From assembly GCA_026692665.1 (NCBI GenBank), contig JAPLOF010000049.1:1-42410 (forward strand): a stretch of DNA of 42,410 nucleotides, read 5' to 3'. Below are positions 26,801-34,374 of the stretch, in pieces. Within the stretch, counting starts at the first letter, position 1, and the number at the start of each line of letters is the position of its first letter. The translations under genes and the position numbers were made by a program. The notes below the pieces were generated by a model, which ran no database searches, was not told where the DNA came from, and was given only the letters and a program-made list of their open reading frames with translations. This DNA comes from Planctomycetota bacterium (GTDB taxonomy: Bacteria; Planctomycetota; UBA1135; GCA-002686595).

Positions 26801-27043
26801 TACATCGTGCGGGGCGCGGTCTACCGCCTGACCGCGGGGACGGCGCTGCCGGTCCTGGTCGCGGCCTCGGTCGAAGCTCCCACGGCGGCCTCCGGGACGG
26901 CGCTCCTGCGTGTCCCCCTGACCTCGGTCCCGCCCGCGCCTGGAGTCCTCTTCTTCGTGCTCAAGGACATCGTCCCGCCGCCGGGTGGCGCTCCCTACGT
27001 GCGCGCCTTCAGCAGCGAGGTGTTCGACTCGATCGCGTACTAG
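23855..27043 (+). CDS. Exported YncE-like beta-propeller / di-heme cytochrome c fusion with Ca-binding and FnIII-like parts
   Basis: 1062 residues. A probable export signal leads into a YVTN/YncE-type beta-propeller (about 45-440; repeated LVILDPLTLE, VQVVDLDRRTI, VVAIDVATYSV blades). A di-heme part follows with two CASCH motifs (454-458 and 590-594) and a DTKGPLVTQGTRRQEESGPYHWRGEKQSLNDF segment, as in cytochrome-c-peroxidase/MauG-like and planctomycete 'YncE plus cytochrome' proteins. At about 800-845, DRDADGLMDGDE and DDTDGDRYPDGYE look like thrombospondin-type-3 calcium repeats. The end is an FnIII-like beta-sandwich. The heme domains should act in the periplasm or on the surface as an electron-transfer or peroxidase-like module; the propeller may bind the substrate. 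The substrate is unknown. The gene converges on an adenosine deaminase 24 bp away. Confidence 0.85.
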   Translation: MKLTRAALATVLAQSAFVQFALGPDLMAQTVPEYARDDQKGRYLNFEVGPVRSVVLDSAHGRLLVLNQPGNRLVILDPLTLERRAEIPIGLGAASMAMRPQSKQVWVVDRVSSTVQVVDLDRRTIMRSIRVDAEPHGIAFAPDGQRAWVACTGADTVVAIDVATYSVSQSIPIPADAPRGIAFHRGRVWVASHLSGNGTAARGTPANPTAATDVGSTDVAGLAALPDLDLFSIRLGSPPVGDFLDLPNARAGAGTILFDVVPRPGTSEAWIPGTEALNADHRGEASFVDGQVVSNRIAIYDLDSSAPPRIVDLDALAPAGVGCAQPTSLAFDPTRPRAYVCAYGSDLVAVLDIATNGNVSWAGHIVIPAKQVYPRGSGPRSCAVDPTGANLYVFGRNDHSIARVPLNSLPSSANFAVTAPTPVAIGFDATSDEVLLGRHLFTDARNSASSTSSCASCHVDGNTDGMVWDLSQYLEPEGTPLAQTVLGLDTKGPLVTQGTRRQEESGPYHWRGEKQSLNDFNSSFVTLLDRTDASGGKVDVGGDFQYLRHYLNRIAIPANPLQARDRTLRPDEAAGRELFLHRPVLGALTCASCHTLPLGSNGEVAVNGVAGVPTSFDVPGLRRVADREQPAQVVGGGFGARPRSGAGLTHAGVFGRLQDTFARTPSGPGDTHAFALTTDQADKIAAFLRAFDTGLAPATACEVTAHAGNWASVRDGDLAFLLDQARRGNCDVVAFRSADPRFENLAFVRSAAYDPARGVFVLAGGPTPEISTQALLAEAANDRPVTFLGVPLGMGLTIGLDRDADGLMDGDEVARGTDPDVDDTDGDRYPDGYEVQYGNDPLHFDTAIADTTPPSLVGPVRVVYATSNTVKLEFETSEYCRVHVGLNGGPAVQRLPLGQRGDTRHFLVLGGLEPATEYVVDLMMRDPGLNARTDSTTRIRTAPRTLLKPMYASDIRLTIGWTGPTLIAEVDVLNGGRPAGIDYIVRGAVYRLTAGTALPVLVAASVEAPTAASGTALLRVPLTSVPPAPGVLFFVLKDIVPPPGGAPYVRAFSSEVFDSIAY

Positions 27044-27067
27044 GGGACCCGCGCCTGCCGCGGATCC

Positions 27068-28180
27068 TCAGGTGGACTCTTCGCGCAAGCGGGCGAAACC
27101 CGGCTTGATCTTCTCGAAGATCACGCGCAGGCGTTCATCGTGGTGGGCGAACGCGCTCTTCATGCCGTTGATCGTGAGCTTCTCGAGCTGATCGAGCGAA
27201 CAGCCGTAGTGCTCGACCGCCAGCATGTACTCCTGCGTCATGCTCGTGCGGCTCATCAGCCGGTTGTCCGTGTTCAGCGTGACCCGGAAGCCCTTCTCCA
27301 AGTAGCGCGGGAACGGATGCTCGGCGAGCGAGCGCGCCGCGCCCGTGTGCACGTTCGACGAGAGGCAGATTTCGATCGGGATGCGGTGGTCGAGCACGTA
27401 CTGCGCGAGGCCGCCCATCGACACGACCTTTCCGTCGTAGACGACCATGTCCTCGATGAGGCGCGTGCCGTGTCCGATGCGGTGCGCGCCGCAGTGCTGG
27501 AGCGCCTGCCAGATGCTCTCGGGCCCGAAGCTCTCGCCAGCGTGGATCGTGATCGAGAAGTTCATGCGCTTCACGAGCTGGAACGCCTCGATGTGGTGCT
27601 TGGCCGGGTGACCGGCCTCCTCGCCCGCGAGGTCGAACCCCACGCACCCGCGCGTCCGGTGCGCGACGGCGAGCTCGGCCATCTGGAACGACAGCATCGG
27701 CGAGAGGTTGCGCATTCCGCACACGATCAGGCCCACGTCGACGCCGAAGTCGGACGTGCCGCGCTCGAGTCCGCGCAGCACGGCCGACATGACGCCGTCG
27801 AGTCCCAGTCCGCCGCCGGTGTGGAAGTGCGGCGCGAAGCGCACCTCGGCGTAGACCACGTTGTCGCGGGCCATGTCCTCGACGAACTCGTGCGCGACGC
27901 GTTCGAGCGCGCTGGCCGTCTGCATGAGAGCGATCGTGTGTCGGAACCCCTCGAGGTAGAGAGGCAGGCTCCCGCGCGCCGCGCCGGCCGCGAACCAGTC
28001 GGCGAGCTTGGCCGAGTCGCGTTCGGGCAGTTCGCGGTAGTCGGCCAGTTCGGCCAATTCCAGGATCGTCCGCGGGCGCAGGCCGCCGTCGAGGTGCTCG
28101 TGCAGGAGCACCTTGGGCGCCCGGCGCACGACGTCGAGGCTGGGGCGAGCGGTGGACTTCGCTGTCGTCGATTTCGCCAT
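27068..28180 (-). CDS. add: Adenosine deaminase
   Basis: 370 residues; deaminates adenosine (or deoxyadenosine) to inosine in purine salvage, a cytoplasmic zinc enzyme of the amidohydrolase TIM-barrel family. Zinc and catalytic residues are present: LLHEHLDGGLR with His27 and His29, HAGES with His213 and Glu216, RIGHG with His237, and TDN with zinc-binding Asp305. In animal enzymes this last motif is TDD, but NTDNRLMS is familiar from bacterial adenosine deaminases. The first ~15 residues are a Lys/Ser/Thr-rich extension. ATG 28180 has a TAGATT box 6 nt upstream, so transcription could start almost at the codon. It is divergent from gltX with 94 bp between. Activity on aminodeoxyfutalosine or adenine cannot be fully excluded from motifs. 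Confidence 0.93.
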   Translation of the reverse strand: MAKSTTAKSTARPSLDVVRRAPKVLLHEHLDGGLRPRTILELAELADYRELPERDSAKLADWFAAGAARGSLPLYLEGFRHTIALMQTASALERVAHEFVEDMARDNVVYAEVRFAPHFHTGGGLGLDGVMSAVLRGLERGTSDFGVDVGLIVCGMRNLSPMLSFQMAELAVAHRTRGCVGFDLAGEEAGHPAKHHIEAFQLVKRMNFSITIHAGESFGPESIWQALQHCGAHRIGHGTRLIEDMVVYDGKVVSMGGLAQYVLDHRIPIEICLSSNVHTGAARSLAEHPFPRYLEKGFRVTLNTDNRLMSRTSMTQEYMLAVEHYGCSLDQLEKLTINGMKSAFAHHDERLRVIFEKIKPGFARLREEST

Positions 28181-28186
28181 GGGCCG

Positions 28187-28192
28187 AATCTA
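28187..28192 (-). promoter_or_regulatory. Candidate -10 box TAGATT, possible leaderless start
   Basis: TAGATT on the minus strand, 6 nt before ATG 28180. Confidence 0.3.
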
Positions 28193-28228
28193 GCCCTTCG
28201 TTCCCGCGCTTCGCCAGCGTGCGGGCGC

Positions 28229-28234
28229 TATCCT
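28229..28234 (+). promoter_or_regulatory. Candidate -10 box TATCCT for gltX
   Basis: TATCCT in the context GCTATCCTG, 40 nt before GTG 28275. The same octet GCTATCCT occurs before the cupin gene at 35747. Confidence 0.35.
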
Positions 28235-28274
28235 GCGGATTCGCCTCGCATCCGCCGCACCCCTAGAAGACCCC

Positions 28275-29747
28275 GTGACTCGCCCCATCCGCGTCCGTTT
28301 CGCCCCGAGCCCCACCGGCAAGCTGCACATCGGCGGGGCGCGCACTGCGCTCTTCAATTGGGCCTTCGCGCGCCGCTTCGGCGGCAAGTTCCTCCTGCGC
28401 ATCGAGGACACGGACCCCGAGCGCTCCACGAAGGAGTACGAGCGCGCGATCCTCGAGGGCCTGCGCTGGCTGGGCCTCGACTGGGACGAGGGTCCGGACA
28501 TCGGAGGGCCGCACGCTCCCTACCACCAGATGCAGCGTCTGTCGCTGCACAAGGAGTACGCCGCCGATCTCCTCGCCCGCGGACACGCGTACCGCTGCTT
28601 CTGCACGCGCGAACGCCTCGAGGAGATGACCAAGGCGCAGGACGCCAAGAAGGAGAAGAACGCCTACGACGGGCGCTGCCGCGATCTGCCGCTGGCCGAG
28701 GTCGAGCGCCGGGCGGCGGCGGGGGAGCCCTACGTGCTGCGATTCCGCGTCCCCGCCGGGCAGACGCGCTTCAAGGACCACGTCCGCGGCGACGTCGTCT
28801 TCGACAACAAGGAGGTCGAGGACTGGGTTATGGTCAGGAGCGACGGGAACCCGACCTACAACTTCGTCGTAGTCTGCGACGACATCGACATGGAGATCAG
28901 CCACGTGTTCCGCGGCGAGGAGCACCTCGTGAACACGCCCAAGCAGGTGCTGCTCTACCAGGCCTTCGGGAAGCCGATCCCCGAATTCGGGCACCTGCCG
29001 CTGATGCTCGGGACCGACCGCAAGAAGCTCAGCAAGCGCACCGGCGACACGGCGCTGCAGGACTACGCCGACCGCGGCTTCCCGAAGGCGGCGATCGTGA
29101 ACTTCCTGTGCCTCCAGGGTTGGGCCCTCGACGGCACGACCGAGGTCTTCGGCGTCGAAGAACTCGTGAAGCACTTCGACATCAAGGACGTCGGCAAGGG
29201 CGGCTCGATCTTCGACATCGAGAAGTTCCTGTGGCTCGGCGGCGAGTACATCCGCCGCGAATCCCTCGAGGAACTCGCCCAGCACTGCCTGCCCCACGTG
29301 CTCGCGCGCGGCGCGGTGACGGAAGCGGACCTGCGGGCGCGCTGGCCCTGGTTCCTCGGGATCGTCACGGCGGAGCGCGAACGCATCCGCACCTACGGCG
29401 AGTTCGCCGAGCGCACCGCCTACCTCTTCGCGCCCGACGAGTCCGTGGCCTACGCCGACGACGCGCTCGCGGCCGCGAAGAAGCACCTGGGTCGGATCGA
29501 GACGTTGCGGGCGTACCTGGACTGGCTGCGCCCGCGCCTCGCCGACGGCGTGGACGCCGCGGCCGTGCGCGATGCGACCAAGGCCTGGGTCGCCGAGAGG
29601 GGCCTCAAGATGCCGGCCCTGTTCCAGCCGTTGCGCGTCGCGCTCACCGGCCTCGCCGGCGGCCCCGACCTGTTCGACGCGATGGGCTGGATCGGCGCGC
29701 CGTCGACTCTGCGCCGCATCGAGATCGCGCTCGAGCGGCTGGCCTAG
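28275..29747 (+). CDS. gltX: Glutamyl-tRNA synthetase
   Basis: 490 residues, normal for bacterial GluRS. It charges tRNA-Glu with glutamate using ATP in the cytoplasm. Class I signatures are clear: FAPSPTGKLHIGGARTALFNW with the HIGH-type motif at about 15-22, and the KMSKS-type KKLSKRTGD at 250-258. The C-terminal half is the helical anticodon-binding region. GTG 28275 is the only start near the motif: the catalytic strand RPIRVRFAPSPTG begins at residue 3. Whether it is discriminating or also misacylates tRNA-Gln cannot be told. It is probably the first gene of a rightward set (metallophosphoesterase, NHL-like protein, Ppx/GppA) with small gaps. Confidence 0.97.
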   Translation: MTRPIRVRFAPSPTGKLHIGGARTALFNWAFARRFGGKFLLRIEDTDPERSTKEYERAILEGLRWLGLDWDEGPDIGGPHAPYHQMQRLSLHKEYAADLLARGHAYRCFCTRERLEEMTKAQDAKKEKNAYDGRCRDLPLAEVERRAAAGEPYVLRFRVPAGQTRFKDHVRGDVVFDNKEVEDWVMVRSDGNPTYNFVVVCDDIDMEISHVFRGEEHLVNTPKQVLLYQAFGKPIPEFGHLPLMLGTDRKKLSKRTGDTALQDYADRGFPKAAIVNFLCLQGWALDGTTEVFGVEELVKHFDIKDVGKGGSIFDIEKFLWLGGEYIRRESLEELAQHCLPHVLARGAVTEADLRARWPWFLGIVTAERERIRTYGEFAERTAYLFAPDESVAYADDALAAAKKHLGRIETLRAYLDWLRPRLADGVDAAAVRDATKAWVAERGLKMPALFQPLRVALTGLAGGPDLFDAMGWIGAPSTLRRIEIALERLA

Positions 29748-29772
29748 CCGCGCACGCGGCGCCGAACCGGCG

Positions 29773-30627
29773 ATGGGCAGTGTGCGACAGACCCCGCGCC
29801 GTCACAGCCACTTCCGGCTCGGCGCGGCCCGCTTCGCGGAGCGCGTGTGCTCGGCCCTGGGCGGGCGCGCGTTCTACCGGTCGCGCTACCTCGCCGCCGG
29901 ACGACTCGTCGTCCGCACGGAGACCGCGCGCGTGCCGCGGCTGCCGGCGGCGCTCGAGGGATTCTGCATCGTCCAGATCAGCGACCTGCACGGCGGCTCG
30001 TTCCTCGGTCCGGGCGACCTCGCGCACCTCGTGGACACCGTCGACGCGCTCGCGCCCGACGTGATCGCGCTGACCGGCGACTTCGTCACCCACGATGCGC
30101 GCGAAGTCGAACGCGTCGCCGGCGACCTGGCGCGCCTGCGCGCGCCCCTGGGTGTCTACGCGGTGTTCGGCAACCACGACTACCGCGGCCGGGAAGAAGC
30201 GCTCATCGCGGCCGCGCTCCCCGGCGTGTGTTTCCTGCGCAACGCCAGCGCGCGCGTCCAGCGCGACGGCGCGAGCGTCGCGTTCGTTGGAGTCGAGGAC
30301 CTGGAGGAAGGCCGCGTCGTCGATCTCGATCTGGCCCGTGCCGGCCTCGCGCCCGGGGACGTCGAGATCGTGCTGTGCCACAACCCACTCGGCGCCCGGG
30401 CGATCGCGCGCGCGGGCTGCGCCGCGATCCTCTCCGGACACACCCACGCCGGGCAGATCGACCTGCCCTTCCTGCGCCGGCTCGGACCGAAGCACCCCGG
30501 TTTGCGCCTCCTCCTGGGCGACACCCTGCTCGTCACGAGCCGCGGGGTCGGCGCCGTGGGAGTCCCGCTGCGCATCGGTGCCCCGGCCGAAATCGTCGTG
30601 GTGCGACTGGCCCGGCGGGTCGACTAG
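29773..30627 (+). CDS. Metallophosphoesterase (calcineurin-like, YkuE/YaeI type)
   Basis: 284 residues. Motifs of the binuclear-metal phosphoesterase fold appear in order: ISDLHGG (Asp71, His73), ALTGDFV, FGNHDYRG, LCHNPL and SGHTHAGQ. The SGHTHAGQIDLP end is typical of the YkuE/YaeI subgroup, some of which cleave UDP-2,3-diacylglucosamine or other phosphodiesters near the membrane; the substrate here is unknown. The N-terminal ~55 residues are Arg-rich without a clear membrane helix, unlike YkuE. The ATG lies 25 bp after gltX and no Shine-Dalgarno site is visible. The following gene starts 10 bp downstream. Confidence 0.9.
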   Translation: MGSVRQTPRRHSHFRLGAARFAERVCSALGGRAFYRSRYLAAGRLVVRTETARVPRLPAALEGFCIVQISDLHGGSFLGPGDLAHLVDTVDALAPDVIALTGDFVTHDAREVERVAGDLARLRAPLGVYAVFGNHDYRGREEALIAAALPGVCFLRNASARVQRDGASVAFVGVEDLEEGRVVDLDLARAGLAPGDVEIVLCHNPLGARAIARAGCAAILSGHTHAGQIDLPFLRRLGPKHPGLRLLLGDTLLVTSRGVGAVGVPLRIGAPAEIVVVRLARRVD

Positions 30628-30630
30628 GAT
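30625..30630 (+). promoter_or_regulatory. Candidate -10 box TAGGAT overlapping a stop codon
   Basis: TAGGAT contains the TAG stop of the phosphoesterase and ends 7 nt before GTG 30638; a leaderless internal promoter is possible. Confidence 0.25.
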
Positions 30631-30637
30631 CCCGCCC

Positions 30638-31525
30638 GTGTTCCGCTACGCCACATCGCTCAGCGCCCGGCACGGAGTCCTGTGGGTCGCGCGCTGGGGC
30701 CCGAGCTGGCGCGTCGTGCCGCACGACTTCGACGGTCGCGAGCTCTCCCCCGGATTCGTCGTGCCTCCCGAGAACGGCACGCGCGCCGCCATCGCCTCGA
30801 TCGCGGTCGACGAGGATCGGCGCGTCTGGGTCGTGGACACGGAGGCGCAGCGTGTGCGCGCATTCACCGCGTTCGGGCGGGAACTCGCGGGCCTCCCGCG
30901 CGGCCACGGCGACCGCGTGGGTTCGATCGCGGAGGCCGTCGCCGTGGACGCGAGCGGGGTCGAGGCGAGCGCGCAACTCGTGATCGCCTCGTCCGGAGCG
31001 CGCCGTCACGCACTGCACCTCGCGCGCGGCGAATCCCTTGCCGCGGTCTCCCTCCGACCGCGCGACGTCGCGGAAGGATTCGCGGGCCTGGGACGGGTCG
31101 CGTTCGGTGTCCGTGGGCTCGTCTACGCGTGCGAACCGTCGTCCGGCCTGGTCCTGGCCTGGCGCGAAGGGGAGTTCCACTTCGCGTTCCGCGCGCCGGA
31201 AGGCCGGGCTCCGATCGCGGTGCGCGCCCTGGACGACGGACGGATGGTGGTGGCGAGCGCGGGGGACGACGGGGGCGCCGTGCACCTCGTGGACGCGGCT
31301 GGGCGCCTGTTGCGCACGCTCGCGCGCGGCGGCGAGGGCGAGGGACTGGTGACCGATCCCGAGGACCTCGCCGTGGAGTTCGTCGCGGGCTCCGAGCGTC
31401 GCACGCGCGTCGTCGTCGCCGATGCGGCCGGGGCGCGACTCCAGGTCTTCAACCTCGAGGGCGACTGCTACGGCGCCTTCGGCGCGGACGCCGACGCGAG
31501 CGAACGCTCGGCGGGTTCGTCGTGA
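30638..31525 (+). CDS. NHL/beta-propeller-like protein
   Basis: 295 residues without signal peptide or membrane segment. Repeats of the kind AIASIAVDEDRRVWVVDTEAQRV, then DEDLAVEF and VVVADAAGARLQVFNLEG, are those of NHL or SMP-30-like six-bladed propellers, usually sites for protein or ligand binding and occasionally lactonases. No metal ligands of SMP-30 are apparent. GTG 30638 is 10 bp after the phosphoesterase and the TGA overlaps the next start (GTGA at 31522-31525), so it is translationally coupled to the Ppx/GppA gene. The function is unknown; the coupling suggests a scaffold or sensor for its neighbours, but that is only inference. Confidence 0.7.
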   Translation: MFRYATSLSARHGVLWVARWGPSWRVVPHDFDGRELSPGFVVPPENGTRAAIASIAVDEDRRVWVVDTEAQRVRAFTAFGRELAGLPRGHGDRVGSIAEAVAVDASGVEASAQLVIASSGARRHALHLARGESLAAVSLRPRDVAEGFAGLGRVAFGVRGLVYACEPSSGLVLAWREGEFHFAFRAPEGRAPIAVRALDDGRMVVASAGDDGGAVHLVDAAGRLLRTLARGGEGEGLVTDPEDLAVEFVAGSERRTRVVVADAAGARLQVFNLEGDCYGAFGADADASERSAGSS

Positions 31526-32472
31526 GCGCGGAGCACGGGGACGCCGCGGCGCGGGCCGCACGCGCGCACGAGCCCGTCGCCGCGATCGACCTGGGCACGA
31601 ACACGGCGCTGCTGCTCGTGGCGCGCGGGCGCGCGGACGGGAGCCTGGAGACGCTCGAGGAGACCTGCCTGACGCCACGGCTCGGAGCGGGGCTCGCCGC
31701 GACGGGCAGCCTCGACGCCGCGGCCTCGGAACGCGCCATCGAGGCGCTGCGCGCGTTCGCGCGCACGATCGCGCGATTCGAGATCCCGCGTGCGCGCGTG
31801 CGCGCCGTCGGGACCGCCTGCCTGCGCCGCGCGCGCGACGGTCGTGCGTTCGCGGCGCGCGCCGCCAGCGAGACGGGCCTCCAGCTCGAGATCCTCTCCG
31901 AGGAGGAGGAGGCACGGCTCGGCGAAGTCGCGATCGAGAGCGCCGGCGCCGGCCCCGACGCGCTCGTCGTCGACGTCGGCGGCGGCAGCACGGAGATCGC
32001 CTGCCGCGCGCTCGGGCTGCGCCGCTCGATCCCGATCGGCGCCGTGGTGCTGACCGAGACCTGGCTCGCCCCCGGTGTTCCCGACGAGGCCCGCTGGGCG
32101 AACCTCCGCGCCGCCGCGGCCACCGAGGCGCGGGCATTCCCCGCCGATGCCGGCGTGGGGCGTCCGGTCTGGGCGATCGGGGGGACCGCCGTGAACCTGG
32201 GCGCCTGCGCGGCGGGGCTCGCGCGGTTCGATCCACGCGCCGTCGAGGGCGTGCAGGTTCCGGCCGCGCGCGCCGGGGAGCTCGCCACCGCGCTCGCGCT
32301 GCGCTCCCGCGCCGACCGACTCGCGTTCCCGATCGAGGCGGAGCGGGCCGACATCCTGCCCGCGGGGCTGGCGACCCTGGCCGCGGTCCTGGAGCGGCTG
32401 GGCGCCGCCCACGTGCGCGTCAGCGGCTTCGGGCTGCGCCACGGCCTCGCGCGCGAAGCGCTCGGGTCGTGA
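31522..32472 (+). CDS. Ppx/GppA-type exopolyphosphatase/phosphatase
   Basis: 316 residues, the length of the short Ppx/GppA form without the C-terminal HD domain. It has an actin-like ATPase fold: phosphate-1 motif AAIDLGTNTALLLVA, phosphate-2 DVGGGSTEI at about 152-160, and the WAIGGTAVNLGA adenosine-type loop. The family hydrolyses polyphosphate or pppGpp to ppGpp in the cytoplasm; E. coli enzymes are ~500 residues, while short forms like this occur in many bacteria. Which substrate it prefers cannot be read. The GTG overlaps the preceding stop by 4 nt. It ends 178 bp before a lipoprotein gene. Confidence 0.9.
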   Translation: MSAEHGDAAARAARAHEPVAAIDLGTNTALLLVARGRADGSLETLEETCLTPRLGAGLAATGSLDAAASERAIEALRAFARTIARFEIPRARVRAVGTACLRRARDGRAFAARAASETGLQLEILSEEEEARLGEVAIESAGAGPDALVVDVGGGSTEIACRALGLRRSIPIGAVVLTETWLAPGVPDEARWANLRAAAATEARAFPADAGVGRPVWAIGGTAVNLGACAAGLARFDPRAVEGVQVPAARAGELATALALRSRADRLAFPIEAERADILPAGLATLAAVLERLGAAHVRVSGFGLRHGLAREALGS

Positions 32473-32555
32473 GGGGATCTCCACGCCGTGCGGAAGGGGT
32501 TTCCCGGTCGGGATTCCCCGCGTTCCGCCGGGTCCCCGTTCCGGCTGCGGGGGGC

Positions 32556-32561
32556 TAGAGT
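32556..32561 (+). promoter_or_regulatory. Candidate -10 box TAGAGT
   Basis: TAGAGT in the context GCTAGAGTAGGGATCCT, 88 nt before ATG 32650; a second TA-rich hexamer (TAGGGATCCT) overlaps. No -35 seen. Confidence 0.25.
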
Positions 32562-32649
32562 AGGGATCCTGAGAGAGGTCGGCGTCCGGGCCTCGACCTC
32601 TGGGTTCGTCCTCAGAGTTCGACCCCGCCCCGGCCGACACGCTCTTCGA

Positions 32650-34176
32650 ATGCGCCCCTTGCGAGCCCGTCTCCTCCTCGTTTCCTTCCTCGTGTTCGCC
32701 GCATCCTGCGGCGGCAACGGTGCGGTCGCGCCCTCGGCGGGATCGCCGCCGGCGGTTCCCGTCGATCCCGGCACGCCCGCGAACGGCGGCGTCGATCCGG
32801 CGGACGCGGGTGCTGCCGATGGACTGGTGCGCTCGATGGCGGATGCCTTGAGCCTCGGCGAGCGCCGCGGGCGCGTTGAGGACCAGCTCGACGATGCGAC
32901 GCTGATGGCCTCGTCGGTCGCGCTGCGCTACCGCGCGCGCTTCGTCGACGGCTATCCCGGGCTCATCGAGTTCACGCTGAACAACACCGGCTCGGGCTGG
33001 CAGGAGAAGTTCCTGCTGCAGATCCCGCCGGTCGCCCCGACGTCGCCGGTGCCCCTGCTCGTCGTCTTCCACAAGTACGGTTCGGGACACGGCGACGTGC
33101 TGAACACGTCGTTCCTGGCGGAGACGCAGGCGCGCGGCTGGTACTGCCTGTCGCCGCTGGGCGCGCGCCAGAAGCACTTCGGCAACCGCGAGAGCCAGAT
33201 CAACACGCGCGCGGCGCTCGATCTCGTCGCGCACCTCTTCCCGATCGACCGGAACCGCGTGTACGGCGCCGGCTTCTCGATGGGGGGCGGAGCCCTGGCG
33301 AACTACGCGGCGCGGCACCTGGATCCGGCCGGCGTGCGGTTCGCCGCGATCTGCGATCACACGGGCGGCGTGAGCCTCTCGCACACCTGGTTCAGCGAGC
33401 CCGACGACGCGGACCTCGACGACAACGTGCCGCTCGCCGGCCAGAACCTCGAGGTCCCCGACGTCCTGGAGAGCCTCTTCGGCGGCACGCCGTCCGCGGT
33501 GCCCTTCGAATACCAGCGCTGCTCGACGATCGACCTCGACCCGATCGGTGGAACGATCGGCGCGGGCACCGATTTCGGGCGCAATCTGGTGCACATTCCG
33601 ACTCTCGTGTGGATCGCGAACGCGGACCCGCTCGTGTACCTCGGGACCCAGACCTACGCCTTCGACGGCTACTTGCAGGCACAGAACGCCGGACACCAGC
33701 TGACCGTGGCCAGCGGAAACGTCCATGCCTGGACGACGCTCGACGAGACCGCCGTGTGCGACTGGCTGCAGACGAAGACGCTGCAGACGCCGAACGGGGG
33801 CCGCACGCTGGCCGACGAGGACGGCACGTGGTTCCGGTTCCAGATCGAGCAGGACGCGCCGGGATCGTTCACGCCGTTCACCTGGTCCATCGACACCGTG
33901 GCACGGCGCGTGGACATCTCGCAGACGGCGAACCTGCGCCGCATCTCGATCGACGCCCCGGGCGCGGGGCTCGTGTTGAGCGGGAACGTGACCTTGCGGC
34001 TCGCGACCGCCGACGGCACCGGGGATCGCGCGCGCATCCTGGGCGTCCTGACGCCGCCGCTCGCGGTCACGCGGGACGGGGTCGCGGCGAGCGGCACCTA
34101 CGATGCGTTCTCGCGCACCTACGAGGTCGTGGAGACGAACGCCGCTCTCCACACCTGGGTGCTGACGTTCCCCTGA
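32650..34176 (+). CDS. Alpha/beta-hydrolase lipoprotein
   Basis: 508 residues. ATG 32650 was chosen because it begins a lipoprotein signal (RPLRARLLLVSFLVFAASC, lipobox AASC, acylated Cys20); the frame is open further upstream but that part lacks any signal. Residues ~90-390 are an alpha/beta-hydrolase: YGAGFSMGGG with nucleophile Ser210, Asp326 in NADPL, and His359 in GNVHAW form a plausible triad. The region resembles secreted esterases of the feruloyl-esterase/PHB-depolymerase type. The last ~110 residues are a separate beta-rich domain (FTWSIDTVARRVDISQTAN, GNVTLRL). It should act at the envelope as an esterase; the substrate is unknown. It ends at TGA 34174-34176, followed at once by a hairpin (34179-34193). 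Confidence 0.85.
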   Translation: MRPLRARLLLVSFLVFAASCGGNGAVAPSAGSPPAVPVDPGTPANGGVDPADAGAADGLVRSMADALSLGERRGRVEDQLDDATLMASSVALRYRARFVDGYPGLIEFTLNNTGSGWQEKFLLQIPPVAPTSPVPLLVVFHKYGSGHGDVLNTSFLAETQARGWYCLSPLGARQKHFGNRESQINTRAALDLVAHLFPIDRNRVYGAGFSMGGGALANYAARHLDPAGVRFAAICDHTGGVSLSHTWFSEPDDADLDDNVPLAGQNLEVPDVLESLFGGTPSAVPFEYQRCSTIDLDPIGGTIGAGTDFGRNLVHIPTLVWIANADPLVYLGTQTYAFDGYLQAQNAGHQLTVASGNVHAWTTLDETAVCDWLQTKTLQTPNGGRTLADEDGTWFRFQIEQDAPGSFTPFTWSIDTVARRVDISQTANLRRISIDAPGAGLVLSGNVTLRLATADGTGDRARILGVLTPPLAVTRDGVAASGTYDAFSRTYEVVETNAALHTWVLTFP

Positions 34177-34178
34177 CT

Positions 34179-34193
34179 GCGTCTCGGAGACGC
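34179..34193 (+). terminator. U-less hairpin after the hydrolase gene
   Basis: GCGTCT (34179-34184), loop CGG, AGACGC (34188-34193): a perfect 6-bp stem beginning 3 nt after the TGA. No T-run follows. Confidence 0.4.
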
Positions 34194-34339
34194 GGGGCGA
34201 GACGAGCGGCAGCGCGAGAACTCGGTAGCGGGGACCGCCGACGTCGGCGTGCATCCTCGGGCGTGGCCCTCGAGGCCCTCTCCCCGCTCCGCCTCCTGAT
34301 CCCGGCTCTGACCTTCGCGGCTTCGCGTTGGCGGCTTCG

Positions 34340-34367
34340 TTGCGCGGCGCGACGCCCGGCGTAATTC
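34340..34367 (+). promoter_or_regulatory. Candidate sigma-70-like promoter for the structured RNA
   Basis: TTGCGC (34340-34345), a 16-nt spacer and TAATTC (34362-34367) would place transcription start near 34374. The -10 box is weak, but it sits directly ahead of the structured segment and there is no coding frame for it to serve. Confidence 0.3.
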
Positions 34368-34374
34368 CTACGGG

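Larger units (their letters stand above)
34177..34373. other. Non-coding stretch after the hydrolase
   Basis: The gap to the kinase stop is 344 bp. In this first part I see a 6-bp hairpin right after the stop (34179-34193), no believable coding frame, and a possible promoter (34340-34367) for the RNA described next. Confidence 0.5.

Noticed and set aside
28181..28274. T-box or other leader RNA before gltX
   Set aside because: The 94-bp gap has no T-box motif or terminator hairpin.
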